Shown in pieces: positions 50,540-60,964 of a DNA stretch of 64,000 nt. The stretch comes from Semisulcospira habei. Its lineage: Eukaryota > Mollusca > Gastropoda > Semisulcospiridae. The translations under genes and the position numbers were made by a program. Numbering within the stretch: position 1 is the stretch's first letter; each line of letters begins with the position of its first letter. Below the pieces are notes generated by a model, which saw only the letters and a program-made list of their open reading frames with translations, was not told the DNA's origin and did not search any database. Location: positions 125,776,640-125,840,639 of the forward strand of contig BTPG01000007.1 in NCBI GenBank assembly GCA_036245525.1, read 5' to 3'.

Positions 50540-53020
50540 CCATACTTGCTGGTACGTGGTGGTCGTAGTCGTAGTATGATACAATCACACCAGACACACG
50601 CACATAGGTTCTTGTAAAGAAACTTAACTCAGCTGCAACTCGTCATTTGGCACACTCCCCACCCTAAGCAGACTGTCGTAATGTATTTTACTATTTGTGG
50701 TACGTGAGTCGTTGTCTAAAGCGTGCGCATGCGTGCGCGAGTTGTTAGTGCGCGCTTAGAGTTATAATTGTTATAAGATAAGCGCATTATAAATACCGTA
50801 ATTATTATTATTAAATTATTACAAGGTTGCAGACCGCATTGGAGTAACAGTTTCAACAATATTTTATTGCAGCGATGCAATCTCCGCAAACTGCATCCAC
50901 AAATGCACCAACACTGATACACTGTCTCCTCTACAATGCATAACACTGTTGACACACTGCGACTATCATACAATGTACACACATATTTTCTAACACCGTC
51001 TTTTATACTGTGAACAGAACAATCCAGCAAAGTCACAAAACACAACCAGTCAGAAAAAAAACGTAACCAAAACTCATTAATATTCATTACAAAAACACGC
51101 TAGAACTAACTACAGCTTTCGACTAACATCCAGACGCATTTGATACAAAGTTACGAACTGTAGCCAACAACTTTGACGTCATATCTGAGGTCACTAGAAA
51201 GATCGAGACCCTGCTCGAACCCTCCAGTCTAATGTAGGTAAAACTTTACAACATTGTAGCAATCAAATTTCTTTCTCCGTTGGGTACTTCCCAACATTGT
51301 AGCGAAAATATGCATCACAACAAAAATCGTTCCCAATTCTGCGTGCAAAAGAAAATGAATCCTATTAGAAAGGTGCGTAATTCCTATCCAAAATAAATGA
51401 ATATCGGATGTTTCCTATGATGAACACACACATGCTCTCAAAGAATAACACAACCACAAACGTAACATTACAGCCTGTTTAGAACGAAATTGCACAAAAG
51501 GTCTTCTCAAATCTCAAAGCACGCTTGTGGATGTGTCAAACTTCACAGAATAATAAACACTAAAAATCTCACATCAAAACTTAAATCAAATAAACTGCTC
51601 TGTAATAATTGTCTCACAGTACCTTTTAACTGTCCTGGACAAAATAATTTTCCTTTAAACTGGTAATCCCCTCCAAAGTTCTGTGAACCCTTGATAGACT
51701 GTAACCGCATGTTAAAGTTCTGTAAGAACATTGCCAAATCATGAGATGGGCTGTTCAGACAGTTCAAGGGTTGATGGTTCTGGATCAAATACTGTCCGCT
51801 TAATGAGTGTATGATAGTCCACACACACCAAATTGGATTCATATAGTTTCTTCACGATGACCATTGGCGACTTAAACTCCCTGATGACTCGCGGGTCCGT
51901 CGTCTTCTTGATGTCTTTCTTCAGTTCTTTACTCGTGTTGTAAGGTAGAAGATACGATTTGCTGCGAACCGTCTCGTGTGACGTCAGATTAACTTCATGC
52001 GGGATGGTGTCTGTTGTCCCCGGGTCAGGCGTAACCCGATATTTGAATTCCGTTGTTAAGTCTCTCAGCTCTTCTTGTTGTGCCGGGGTCAGGTTTTGAA
52101 CAAAATGGGTGTCTTCAACGCCCTCCTTGTGGCGGAGTTCATTAAGGTCGAACAGGTTCTCGTCATCTAGTCTCTCGTCAGCAGCCAGACGCACGATGCA
52201 GCTTGTTGTGGTTTGTCCTGACGACCTCTCTCGATGTACTTCTTATGTTGGAGTATCGATCATCTTTAGTGGTATGGCCTCAGGATATCGTATAGCGTAA
52301 TCCACCCGTGTCAGAATGTAGTGATGGCCATCTTTACTTGGAGGAGATATTGACCCCACCAGATCCACAACTACCCGCTTGAAAGGCATATCGATGAGTG
52401 GCATCTTCTCGAGAGGAACCTTGGGCACCTTTTTCTTGGAGATTGTCTTCTGGCATATGTCTCACGACCTGCAGAATCGGGTGACGTCGCCCCTATATCA
52501 GGCCAGTAAAAGACTGCTCGGATCCTGTCGAGGGTCTTATTGATTCCAAGGTGTCCTCCTAAGTTGGAATCATGGGCCAGTTTCATCACCTGCATCCTCA
52601 AGGGTTCAGGAACCACCACTTGACGGACAGACTTGTCTCCATGGGCGGTGTATATCCGATATAGGATGTCCTTTCTGGTCTCGAAGGTTATCTCCTTCCC
52701 TCTTCGTGTCACGGGCTTGGTCTGAACTCGGAACTTGTCAAGCGTAGTTCTTTCTGTAGTTCCACCAGCTTGTGACTTTTGTTGTCAGCCACTTTTAGAG
52801 GGATGGTCTGGTGACTCTTCTTTGCTTGACTTCTCGTGGTAACGGCACCGGTTTTTAGCTACACAACAGAAATCGACCGTGATTCTCCAAGCAAAAGAAA
52901 ATGAACCCTACTAAAAAGGTATGTAATTATTATCTAAAATAACTCAAATAAATACCGGATCTTTCCTATGATTAACACACTCATGCTCTCAAAACAATAA
53001 CACAACCACAAACGTAGCAA
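50540..53020 (-). mobile_element. rearranged Ty3/gypsy-like LTR element remnant
   Basis: Left LTR-like block about 50540-51475; internal coding remnants 52712-51739; a second, partial copy of the LTR end at 52880-53018 (AAAAGAAAATGAACCCTACT...AACACAACCACAAACGTAGC matches 51343-51475). Minus-strand coding order is integrase zinc-binding domain (52712 to about 52400, HDSNLGGHLGINKT, IRAVFYWP), integrase core start (52428-52243, FKRVVVDLVG...VDYAIRYPEAIPL), then a linker and RT start (52194-51739, NLTPAQQEELRDL, FKSPMVIVKKLYESN, CVDYHTL). Normal gypsy order is RT before integrase, so this is a rearranged or composite copy. Frames are broken between segments. Confidence 0.75.
50657..50818 (+). 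mobile_element. insertion with LINE/SINE-type tail inside the left LTR
   Basis: The LTR copy at 56053-56470 runs straight from the GCAACTTGTCAC block into CACAAGGTTGTAGACC. The copy at 50540 has about 160 extra bp here ending GCGCTTAGAG...GATAAGCGCATTATAAATAC and ATT repeats, the same tail as the LINE at 35740-35824. Confidence 0.65.
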
Positions 53021-53435
53021 TCGGTTTAGGCAGGGCTTTCAGGTTGCTGTGGGCAGTCTTCCGGCACATGGCCTTTGGCGAAGCGAGAAAAACATTGGCT
53101 TCAACAGTGTGGTCATACGACCAGCAGCAAACAATCGGCGAAAGAAAGATGACATATTTGACCAAGCTTGACCTCCAAAAGAATAAAGGGGTGTTTACAC
53201 ATAGCGACGCGACGGTGACAGCTACAGGAACGCGGTGGCGATAGCGACAATAATTGAGAACATAAAGCACGAATGTTTCCATATGCGCGGTGCAAGCGGA
53301 ACGACAAAATTGTATCGCCCCAAGTGAAGTAGCAACTCAAGGGCGACTCCGTCGCATAGTTCGGCTACCATAAAAACGTCATACATTTGTTTCAACATTC
53401 AGATATAGCACAGAAAATTCGAGCTTCTACTGGCC
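53021..53435. other. stretch without recognised gene
   Basis: Contains a GCGACGCGACGGTGACAGC / GGCGATAGCGACAATAATTG region that looks like an old inverted-repeat transposon fragment, but the partner arm is too diverged to delimit. Confidence 0.3.
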
Positions 53436-53635
53436 TTAACCTGTTCAGTGCCGAGAAACTGAACACAACCGAACTGCAAGAGGTATAGATCCTCATGAAC
53501 CCCCGCAACTGCGGAGGCTCATGAGAGTCTATGCCTCTTGCTGACTCCACTTTGAATCCATGTTTCTGGGACATCCGTGTATTTTTGGGTCTTGAGTAGA
53601 ACACAGTCTGCGTTAGCTGGCACTGAATGGGTTAA
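53436..53635. mobile_element. 200-bp TTAA element, CATAGATCC hairpin family
   Basis: TTAACCTGTTCAGTGCCGAG to TGGCACTGAATGGGTTAA, 17-bp terminal repeat with two mismatches; hairpin 53477-53543. Confidence 0.9.
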
Positions 53636-53934
53636 CATACCACGTAATTTACAGGTCAGCCTCACTGTAAGGTCAGCCTGAGTCTGCTGGACACCTAGTT
53701 GGGTTCAATATATCCGGGTTGCCTATTAGTTGCTGAAAGGTCATATATCCATGCTGTTAGAACACAATTTTTTAAAAATTATTTATTTATTTATTTATTT
53801 TTATAGTAGGTGTGTTCTCTATCGAAATATCTTGCTAGCTGCAGGACACACGATCATTTTGTTACATCCAATTGTTTTCACTTAATTCTTGTTCTCGATA
53901 CAGAGTTGCTGTAGATCACATGACCATGCTGTTA

Positions 53935-54150
53935 ACGCCATTAACTCCTCCAGCGCCATCACCCTACAGCAGGAGATTGATTGACCATGATAATTCAAGG
54001 GTATTGCCAGATTAGGTAGGCGCCTTCAGGCGCCAAGCTGATCTGGCACTACCCTTGAATTATCATGGTCAATCCGCCCCCTGCAAGTGGTACATTGTCG
54101 TTAATTAACACTTCTGAAATTCGGTAAATGCGCCAATGGCACAGAAATGG
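53935..54150. mobile_element. ATAATTCAAGGG hairpin element
   Basis: ATTAACTCCTCCAGCGCCATC left end; arms GACCATGATAATTCAAGGGT and complement; right end CACAGAAATGGTTTAA. Confidence 0.75.
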
Positions 54151-54385
54151 TTTAAAAAAATCGTGTCCTGTTAAAGGGTACTGGAATAATACGCAGTAAT
54201 TGCTTCCGTACACTCAGATAATTTGAGCTTTAAATCATCATCACTGTGCAAAAAATACTGAAGTATCTGTATGCAGTAAAGCAGGACAGACTCAAACAGA
54301 TCGATTTGGATTCCGTGCTTTTTCAATCTCATTAAATCCGCCTACACTTATTACGACGTAGTGTTGATTCTGACTGGAGGTTTTC

Positions 54386-54680
54386 TTAACCCATTCAGCC
54401 CTGACGCACTACAGTAGGAGATGGGTCGACCATGATAATTCAAGGGTAGTGCCAGATTAGCTTGGCGCCTGTCGGCGCGAAGCTAATCTGACACTGCCCT
54501 TGAATTATCATGGTCGCAATTTAAGGTTAGTGCCAGATTAGCTTGGCGCATGTCAGCGCCAAGCTAATCTGGCACTGCCCTTGAACTATCATGGTCGATC
54601 CATCTACTGCAACTGGTGCATAGTCATTAGATGACTCCTCTAAAATTCGGGAAATACGGCCGTCGGGCTGAATGAGTTAA
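54386..54680. mobile_element. 295-bp TTAA element with duplicated hairpin
   Basis: TTAACCCATTCAGCCCTGACG to CGTCGGGCTGAATGAGTTAA. The centre contains the AGTGCCAGATTAGCTTGGCG palindrome twice in tandem (54432-54515 and 54522-54600). Confidence 0.85.
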
Positions 54681-54879
54681 AGCGAGAGTCCTTTCACTCG
54701 CGTATTTCAATATTGTCCACAACTTGTTTACACAAACAGCTCATAACGCGTGTTTACGCGCATCTTTGATACGTTAGAGATGAGGAATCAGACACATGAA
54801 AGAAATGATCTCCTTGTACAATTGATGGTGTCCCGCACGAAAAGCTCCAGAAATACTTTTTGCATTGTACAGACAGTGA

Positions 54880-55000
54880 GCAAAGTTCTCGTGCCGACGT
54901 CGGCGCGAGGGTCTTTTGCTTACGGGGACAGATATAAACTGGTGCCTGGTGTATCTGTGAGCCGTAACATCCAGAATCACAGACTATCGCACACTGGGAG
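54880..55000. repeat. two short palindromes
   Basis: 54885-54925 AGCAAAGTTCTCGTGCCGACGTCGGCGCGAGG is a shortened GACGTCGGC-family member. 54940-54995 is a degraded CACAGACTATCGCACAC member. Confidence 0.6.
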
Positions 55001-55059
55001 GTGGAACTACTTTTTCTTGCACACCTCCTTCTTTGCATCTTCGACCGGAAAAGTTGTAT

Positions 55060-55235
55060 CACACACGTGTCGTACAGTGAGAGCGTGTCACACACGTGTC
55101 ATACAGTTGGAGCTTGTCACACACGTGTGCTACAGTTAGAGCGTGTCACACACGTGTAATACAGTTAGAGCGTGTCACACACTTGTGATATAGTTAGAGC
55201 GTGTTACACGCGTGCGACACAGCTTGATGCGTGAA
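55060..55235. repeat. 29-bp tandem repeat with CACACGTGTG core
   Basis: About five units of GTGTCACACACGTGTAATAC plus AGTTAGAGC, each containing an E-box CACGTG. Units diverge to the right. Confidence 0.85.
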
Positions 55236-55577
55236 CGGCTAAGTGTGCACAATATTGTCGTGTACTTGTAGAAAGTCCGGCCAACAAGAAGGTACGGGCC
55301 CACGCGCTATTGACACTTGACTTACTTTCACCTCACTTGCAAAATCTTTGTATGACGACGACTGGCATTCTGACGTCATGCATTGCGATGCTACATCATC
55401 GTACGATAACATTTGTCTCGCATTGAAAATTTTGGCGTCACATTGCATTCTATAATGCGTCAAGATCGTTGCCAAGCAATAACTGTTGATTTGCTCTTTG
55501 CTAGGCGTGTGCCGCAAACCAACTAATAACGGATTACTGCAAACGAAAAGGTTAGTAAGAAATAGATACTTACACCA

Positions 55578-55690
55578 GTGTTCAGTGATGGGAATCTCAC
55601 TCTCGGGGTTTTAAAACCCGGGCATATTTACATTCGCTCGTAGGGGGAGGTTTAAAACCACTCGAGTGAGATTCTCATCACCTAAACACC
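55578..55690. repeat. imperfect palindrome AGTGATGGGAATCTCACT
   Basis: GTGTTCAGTGATGGGAATCTC ... GAGATTCTCATCACCTAAACACC, inner GGTTTTAAAACC. Single copy in the window. Confidence 0.75.
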
Positions 55691-55873
55691 GATGAAAAAA
55701 AATTTGATGTCACTAACAATAACGTACTGTCCCTGAAATTGTTAGGGAATGTGTGTGTAAGCAGCTCCCCTGATCTGATAAACCGTTAACAAGCTGGCCG
55801 GACTGCAGAAACCTGCTGAATGATTAATCAATCCAGACCAAAAAGATGACTGCCAAGCGTGTAAAATGCAAAG

Positions 55874-55989
55874 AAGTACCCAACGGAGAAAGAAACACGC
55901 TTAGAAAAGACGGGTACAACACAATTTATTTTAATAAATTGTGTTGTACCCGTCTTTTCTAAGCGTGTTTCTTTCGCCGTTGGGTACTT
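55874..55989. mobile_element. 116-bp near-perfect palindrome, AAGTACCCAACGGAGAAAGA
   Basis: Arms of about 55 bp (AAGTACCCAACGG, AAACACGCTTAGAAAAGACG, GGGTACAACACAATTTATT) and complement, almost without loop. Arm sequences recur singly near 36002, 36493, 40640 and 51275, so a mobile family is likely. Confidence 0.85.
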
Positions 55990-56049
55990 ATCTGCTGAAT
56001 GATTAAATGATTTAATTTCTAAATAGCCTTACAATCGCCTTAACCCCTT

Positions 56050-56470
56050 TGTTACGTGGTAGTGGTAGTCGTAGTATGATGCAATCACACCAGACGCACG
56101 CATCGGTTCTTGTAAAGAAACTCACTCAGAAGTTCACTCAGCTGCAACTTGTCACACGTGGCACAAGGTTGTAGACCACTCGGGAGTAACAGTTCCAACA
56201 ATATTTTATTGCAGCGATGCGATCTCCACACAATACATTCACAAATGCACCAACACTGATACACTGTCTCCTCTACAATGCATCAACACTTTTGACACAC
56301 TGCGTCTCTCATACAATGTACACACGCAGTTCTCCGTGCGAAAAATAATGAATCCTACTAAAAAGGTACGTGATTCTTATTCAAAATAACTCAAATGAAT
56401 ATCCGATCTTTCCTATGATTAACAGACATAATGCTCTCAAAGAATAACACAACCACAAACGTAACACCCT
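56050..56470 (-). mobile_element. LTR-like copy related to 50540-51475, internally shortened
   Basis: Three blocks in order match the left LTR of the gypsy-like remnant: GTCGTAGTATGATGCAATCA (56067), CAACAATATTTTATTGCAGC (56196) and TCCTATGATTAACAG...AACACAACCACAAACGTAAC (56410-56463). The 330 bp between the second and third blocks at 51000-51330 is absent here. No coding sequence adjoins it, so it is probably a solo LTR. Confidence 0.7.
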
Positions 56471-57110
56471 TCACTGCCCGGGCAAGGTGAAGGCTACCCA
56501 GCATCAAGAGACATAAACCCTCATGAGCCTCCGCAGTCAAATTTCATTATTCAAAAGGCATGATTGTTAATTAAATTGGCCGGAACATAGTGAATAAATG
56601 CAACAGACATGTTTCCTAATTAGGTACATTTACGTTGAATCGATTTCAGCCGTCCATTTACACTGCATTCACGCCTGGCTAGATTCACGCTGGGAACAGT
56701 TTCGCTGACGTTTAAATGTTCACCAAACGGAGCAAACTTGCTTATCACTCAGAAAAGATGTTCAAAACCATTCTGTCAGAACGGTCTAAAATAAACTTTT
56801 GTTTGATAATAAGTGCAAGGTCTGGCTTTAATCCTACAACACTGTACGTAGTCAATAGGTGCAAATTTGAGCGTCCACACCGACATCGCCGCATGTAGTC
56901 TATAGGTGCAAGGTCTGGGGTCCACACGTCCGTACGTAGTCGATATGTTCAGGGTGTGGCATCCACGACACAACGTTGTCCTTGGTCGATAGGTAGTTGT
57001 AGTTTCCTCTATTGCCGTTGTTTTATCCAACAGTGTCATTCCGCCCCTCCTTCAACAAGCACTCGCCTTCTGCTCCACTCTCTACGTGCTGTACGGACCG
57101 TGACGTCATC
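56471..57110. other. stretch upstream of the small secreted-protein gene
   Basis: Contains a truncated CATAGATCC hairpin (56505-56545). 56800-57000 has four loose repeats of a GTAGTCNATAGGTGCAAG-type motif. No TATA box is evident before the ATG at 57111. Confidence 0.45.
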
Positions 57111-57162
57111 ATGACATCATCAGTCACCAAGCTGGCCGTCTTTCTCGCCTGCTGCAATGCAA
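57111..57162 (+). CDS. exon 1 of putative small secreted protein (signal peptide)
   Basis: ATG then MTSSVTKLAVFLACCNA and a strong donor A|GTGAGT at 57163. The hydrophobic run KLAVFLACC suits a short signal peptide. One leftover base passes to the next exon. Supported only by phase and composition; no homologue recognised. Confidence 0.5.
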
Positions 57163-58504
57163 GTGAGTCTTGTATTTTATATCATTCGCAGGGCATTCAC
57201 AGGGTATAGTTCAAAGGTGGTGCTAGAACAGCTGGCGCTTAGAGGCTCTGGTACTACCCTTGAACAAAGATGGTGAGTCGAGATGATAGCGTGTCAGGGT
57301 CTGGTAAATTATGCAGCTTAACTCATTCGCGGCCAGCCGCATCGAGATGCGCGGCATTAGCCGCGCATTTGGATGCGGCTGGCCGAGAATGAGATGACCC
57401 GTTCATTGCCGGCTGACGCAGGATGTGTTTTTTTTCTGCAATATTCCTTAATTCAAGACCAATAAAAAACAAACAAACAAACTTAGATGTCCCAGGGGCA
57501 TGGACCCAAAATGGTGTCAGCAAGAGGCATAGATCCTCATGGGCCCCAGCAGTTACCGCGAGAATAAACACATAAAGGATATACAACCGTGAAGTTCATC
57601 GCCTGATTAACTCATTCGCGGCCAGCCGCATTCGGATGCACGGTTTCTGCCTCGCGTTCGGATGCGGCTGGCCGCGAATAAAGTTAAGGTCACGTTATAT
57701 ATTCAAATGAGTTAGGTGGGGCAGTAAGAAGACCGGTGTTTAAAAAAAAATCTTCTGTCTTCTTTGGCGTTTTTTTTACAGAGGCAGTATGCTGGAGTTT
57801 GCTTAAAATCGTTTGATAAATGAGAAGAGACATGTTTGGTGCTTTGATTCATAACATCCTGAGCTTATCCAGTGGACAATTGTGGGCCTATGTTGCGTTG
57901 CCGTTGCCATGGTGATTTGAGGGGCACGCTGATTTCAGCTGTGCTTGGGTGTGGGGTTGGTAAGGAATCAGGTTCATAGCCAAGAAATGAGACTGTCAAT
58001 GTGCGTTTTCTTTTTGTATTTTGTGCATGGCAAATGTGCAGCAAGTGGGCGGTAGTTTTGTTTAGGGGATTGAACATTTAGGGGATGACTTGGACAGACT
58101 AAGGCTAGGGCATTTTAACAGATGGGACTGCAATGGATGCCCACTGTGTACTTTGGCCTGTCAATTAGGCCACAGAAACAGTCCTTAGCTAAAGGGCGGT
58201 AAAATGTCCCCCCACCCCTCCACCCCCCCTCCCCCCCCCCCCCACGCAACATCACCTACCTAATCTTAAGTTGCGCCCAATATTTTGAGTTCTACAAGGG
58301 TGATCTCCCTTTCAAACTGTTCAGTGAGGGTGAGCTCCCTTTAAAAGAAATTCATCCTTACAAAATCTCTTCATGAGATGGTTGAGCCATGATGTTCCAA
58401 GAGTTGTGCCAGATTAGCTTAGCATCAGGTCGTAGGCTCTTGTAGATTTTGAGTCTAAAGCTCTTCTTGTATTGGAAGGTACATGTACAAGTATCTGTTT
58501 GCAG
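57163..58504. repeat. intron with palindromic elements
   Basis: 57205-57275 is a decayed AGTTCAAAGG hairpin. 57317-57395 and 57607-57687 are GCCAGCCGCATCC palindromes (TTAACTCATTCGCGGCCAGCC on the left of both), the first with a damaged right end. Between them, 57400-57560 is a truncated CATAGATCC element. A C tract is at 58203-58242 and a degraded hairpin at 58383-58420. Confidence 0.7.
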
Positions 58505-58598
58505 TGACGGTGAAAATTTGCCCGAGCGATGTGGCAACAAGGCTGGAATCAAGCCTGGTCACACTGGAAAATGTCGATCCGGTTAAACCAGACTGTCA
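58505..58598 (+). CDS. exon 2 of putative small secreted protein
   Basis: Acceptor TGTTTGCAG, donor GTCA|GTGAGT. In phase with exon 1 the peptide reads MTVKICPSDVATRLESSLV, then TLENVDPVKPDC. Two cysteines; helical composition. Confidence 0.55.
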
Positions 58599-58929
58599 GT
58601 GAGTATTGGTTATAAATGGATGTCAATGATACTGTCGAGCAAAAGAAATGCGACACCATTGCAATCAACGGAAAGAATTCAGTGTTTCCCATGATTCTAA
58701 TGATGTCGCATTTCGTTTTGCTCGTCAGTATAGATTCTCCAGCTAAAGGTTTGAAGTAAATGTGGTCAAACGTAATGTCAGTCACGCCAGATCTACCCTG
58801 GATCACCCTGGCGTACGGCAAAATGACCCCGGAGTGACAATAGTGTGAGACATGTATTATCGCGTTACTCAGGTGACGTATAATTGCTATGCCAGAGTGA
58901 CCCCGGCTCAATTTAAATTGATTGATTGA

Positions 58930-59310
58930 TTGATTGTACATTGCTTAACGACCCGAAAGCAACAAGACTTTCTCAGGACGTGCCTGCACTGCTTGTGAAA
59001 GAAAACCTAACTAAAGAGAATATTGAATGTATGTTGCCAGCCGGTCCATACGTTAAATAAACCTACTACATGGGGCCTAAATAAAGCTAAGACCATTTAG
59101 CAACACACATCCAATATCAAGTGCTACAGGCAGCGCAGACAGGATGGAGAGTTTAAAAAAGGAAAATACAGGTGAATGGACCAAGGGTAGACAAAAACAC
59201 ATGCCCCAGAATAGAGGGGAAAACCCACCCTGTGGGGCTGACCAGGGTGACCCTGGGAACTAAAAAGTAGTTAACCCCACCCAAGTCCCCCAGGGCTAGA
59301 CCCGGGTGGG
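58930..59310. repeat. dispersed repeat, second copy of 6700-7330
   Basis: After an ATTG tetranucleotide repeat (58916-58935): CATTGCTTAACGACCCGAAA, GTATGTTGCCAGCCGGTC, CATTTAGCAACACACATCCA, TGACCCTGGGAACTAAAAAG. The first block also recurs at 36890-36940. Confidence 0.7.
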
Positions 59311-59439
59311 GGTCAATTTAAATAGTTAAGACTCCAGATGCACTTCTCTAATCCAGTACCCCCAACACACCTTTCAGAAACTGTATCTTGCCTAGGGGTC
59401 GTTTCAGTGTTACGCCATAAGGTGTAAGTATTCTTTAAC

Positions 59440-59700
59440 ATCTCGTGATACATGATAATGGTGATGATGATGATAATGATGACGCCGACAATTTTGTTGA
59501 TGATGACGATTATGACACAAACGCTCGAGGTGGCCAACATAGAAATCAGCGTACACGGATGTCACGTGCATTACAAATGGAAAATGCCGTTTGAAGGCAA
59601 AAGTCTGTCAGTCCGTTGTGAAAAGCGAGTTTTGATTGTAATGCAATGAAACACATCTGACTTTTCACAAACATGGACTCACTGTCTTTTGCCTTGACAA
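59440..59700. repeat. GATGAT-rich stretch and GAAAAGCGAG palindrome
   Basis: 59452-59515 is ATGATG-rich. 59605-59695 pairs GGCAAAAGTCTGTCAGTCCG with GGACTCACTGTCTTTTGCC around GTGAAAAGCGAG...CTTTTCAC, an older member of the 21165 family. Confidence 0.65.
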
Positions 59701-59959
59701 GGCAGACATGATTGTGATCGCGATAATTATGCAGAATCACCATCAACGTGATTGGCGTAGTTGGTGTTATCGTAATATATACTTTTTGATGGAGGTTATC
59801 AGAAGTAGGTCATTTGTTGCACGGACTTCATACTGTCATTGGATTTTGCCAGCCAGCTCCATCTGCATTCGCATGTATTTTCGTGGACCCCTGCAGCTGC
59901 ATGTGAATCTGTGTCCAAAGCTCGCAAGAAGTCGCCACATTGTCATCCCCAATTTGACG

Positions 59960-60135
59960 AGCTTCTCTGGTGTTAACAGTGCGACTGTATTGAGGACGCA
60001 CGCCGCAGTCGCGAGGGGCTCATGTGGATCTATGCCTCTTGTTGGCTACACTTTGAATCGATGTTCCTTGGGCGTCTCTTTGGCGCTGAATCTTTGAAGA
60101 CGGCAGAGACACAATCTCGTCAACTTGCAGTCAAG
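59960..60135. mobile_element. half CATAGATCC-family element
   Basis: Only the right half-hairpin CTCATGTGGATCTATGCCTC with flank CTTTGAATCGATGTTCCTTGG remains. It lies in the intron before exon 3 of the plus-strand gene. Confidence 0.6.
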
Positions 60136-60239
60136 CTGTTAACGCCTTAATATGAAAGGGGCGCAACCTAATGTTTTTCCTTACTGGGAAGGGGCTCAAC
60201 CTACCGCATTTGACCTGATTCTGACCTCTATTTTTTCAG

Positions 60240-60370
60240 GGCTGTAAAACGGGCTCTAGCTGTGGCTCAAGGGCTGGCGCTGTTGTGCATGGACTCCCAC
60301 GACCCCAGGATCTTACAGGTTTTGGCCAAACACAACATCTCCGTCTACGTCAAACAAGTGCATGAACGTT
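60240..60370 (+). CDS. exon 3 of putative small secreted protein
   Basis: Acceptor TATTTTTTCAG, donor CGTT|GTAAGT. Exon 2 leaves two bases (CA) and this exon starts G, giving Q-AVKRALAVAQGLALLCMD, then SHDPRILQVLAKHNISVYV and KQVHER. The three exons encode about 92 residues with no stop, so at least one more exon follows. The CPSD...C...LLCMDSHDP arrangement suggests a helical disulfide-bonded secreted protein. I do not recognise the family. Confidence 0.6.
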
Positions 60371-60395
60371 GTAAGTCTCTTGGCCTCCATCAGAG

Positions 60396-60504
60396 CCAGT
60401 GCGCAAAGGCCGTCGGGCCGACGTCGGCCGCCGTTGGCTCCCGCACGGCCGTGCGGGGGCCAAAGGCGGCCGATGTCGGCCCGACGGCCTTATGCGCACT
60501 GGGG
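60396..60504. mobile_element. GC-rich palindrome, GACGTCGGCCGCC family
   Basis: CCAGTGCGCAAAGGCCGTCGG...CCGACGGCCTTATGCGCACTGGG, inner GGCCGACGTCGGCCGCCGTTGG and complement around GCACGGCCGTGC. It starts 25 bp behind the donor of exon 3. Confidence 0.9.
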
Positions 60505-60539
60505 AACCACTGGTGTCTGCAAGCTGAAGGGGGTATAGT

Positions 60540-60935
60540 GGTATATATATTATGTGCGCATGTAAATTTAGGTCTGCGCGGGGAACCCTTCACCCCTAAA
60601 AAATAAAGTTTCATTTTATTTCATTTCGCTTTCACTTCGTATGACGTAAATTTGTTTCATTTTATTTTATTTCATTTCGTTTCTAATTATATGCACGAAA
60701 CCACTGAGCGTTTTCAAATTTGGTCCGTTCTGTTTTCGGTTTTTGTGTTCTATTCAATTCAATTCAATTCAATTCAATTCAATTCACTTCACTTCAATTC
60801 AGTTCAGTTTAATAGTGTTATTGTATTCACACATGATAAATGCTAATGACAGTTAAAGGGTATTGCTATACTCGTTTAGCGTTCGGCGTCTTTCGAGGCG
60901 CCATGCTATTCTTTGTGATTTCCAAATAAGGTTTT
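60540..60935. repeat. simple repeats between convergent genes
   Basis: TTTCATTTTATTTCATTTCG stretch (60610-60685), TTCAA pentanucleotide repeat (60750-60800), and a half AGTTAAAGGGTATTGC hairpin (60855-60915). Confidence 0.7.
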
Positions 60936-60964
60936 AAAAAAAAAAATCATTAAACAGCTTACAC

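Noticed and set aside
51739..52712. Host gene derived from a domesticated integrase
   Set aside because: Frames are broken and LTR-like repeats flank the region, so a decayed retrotransposon explains it.
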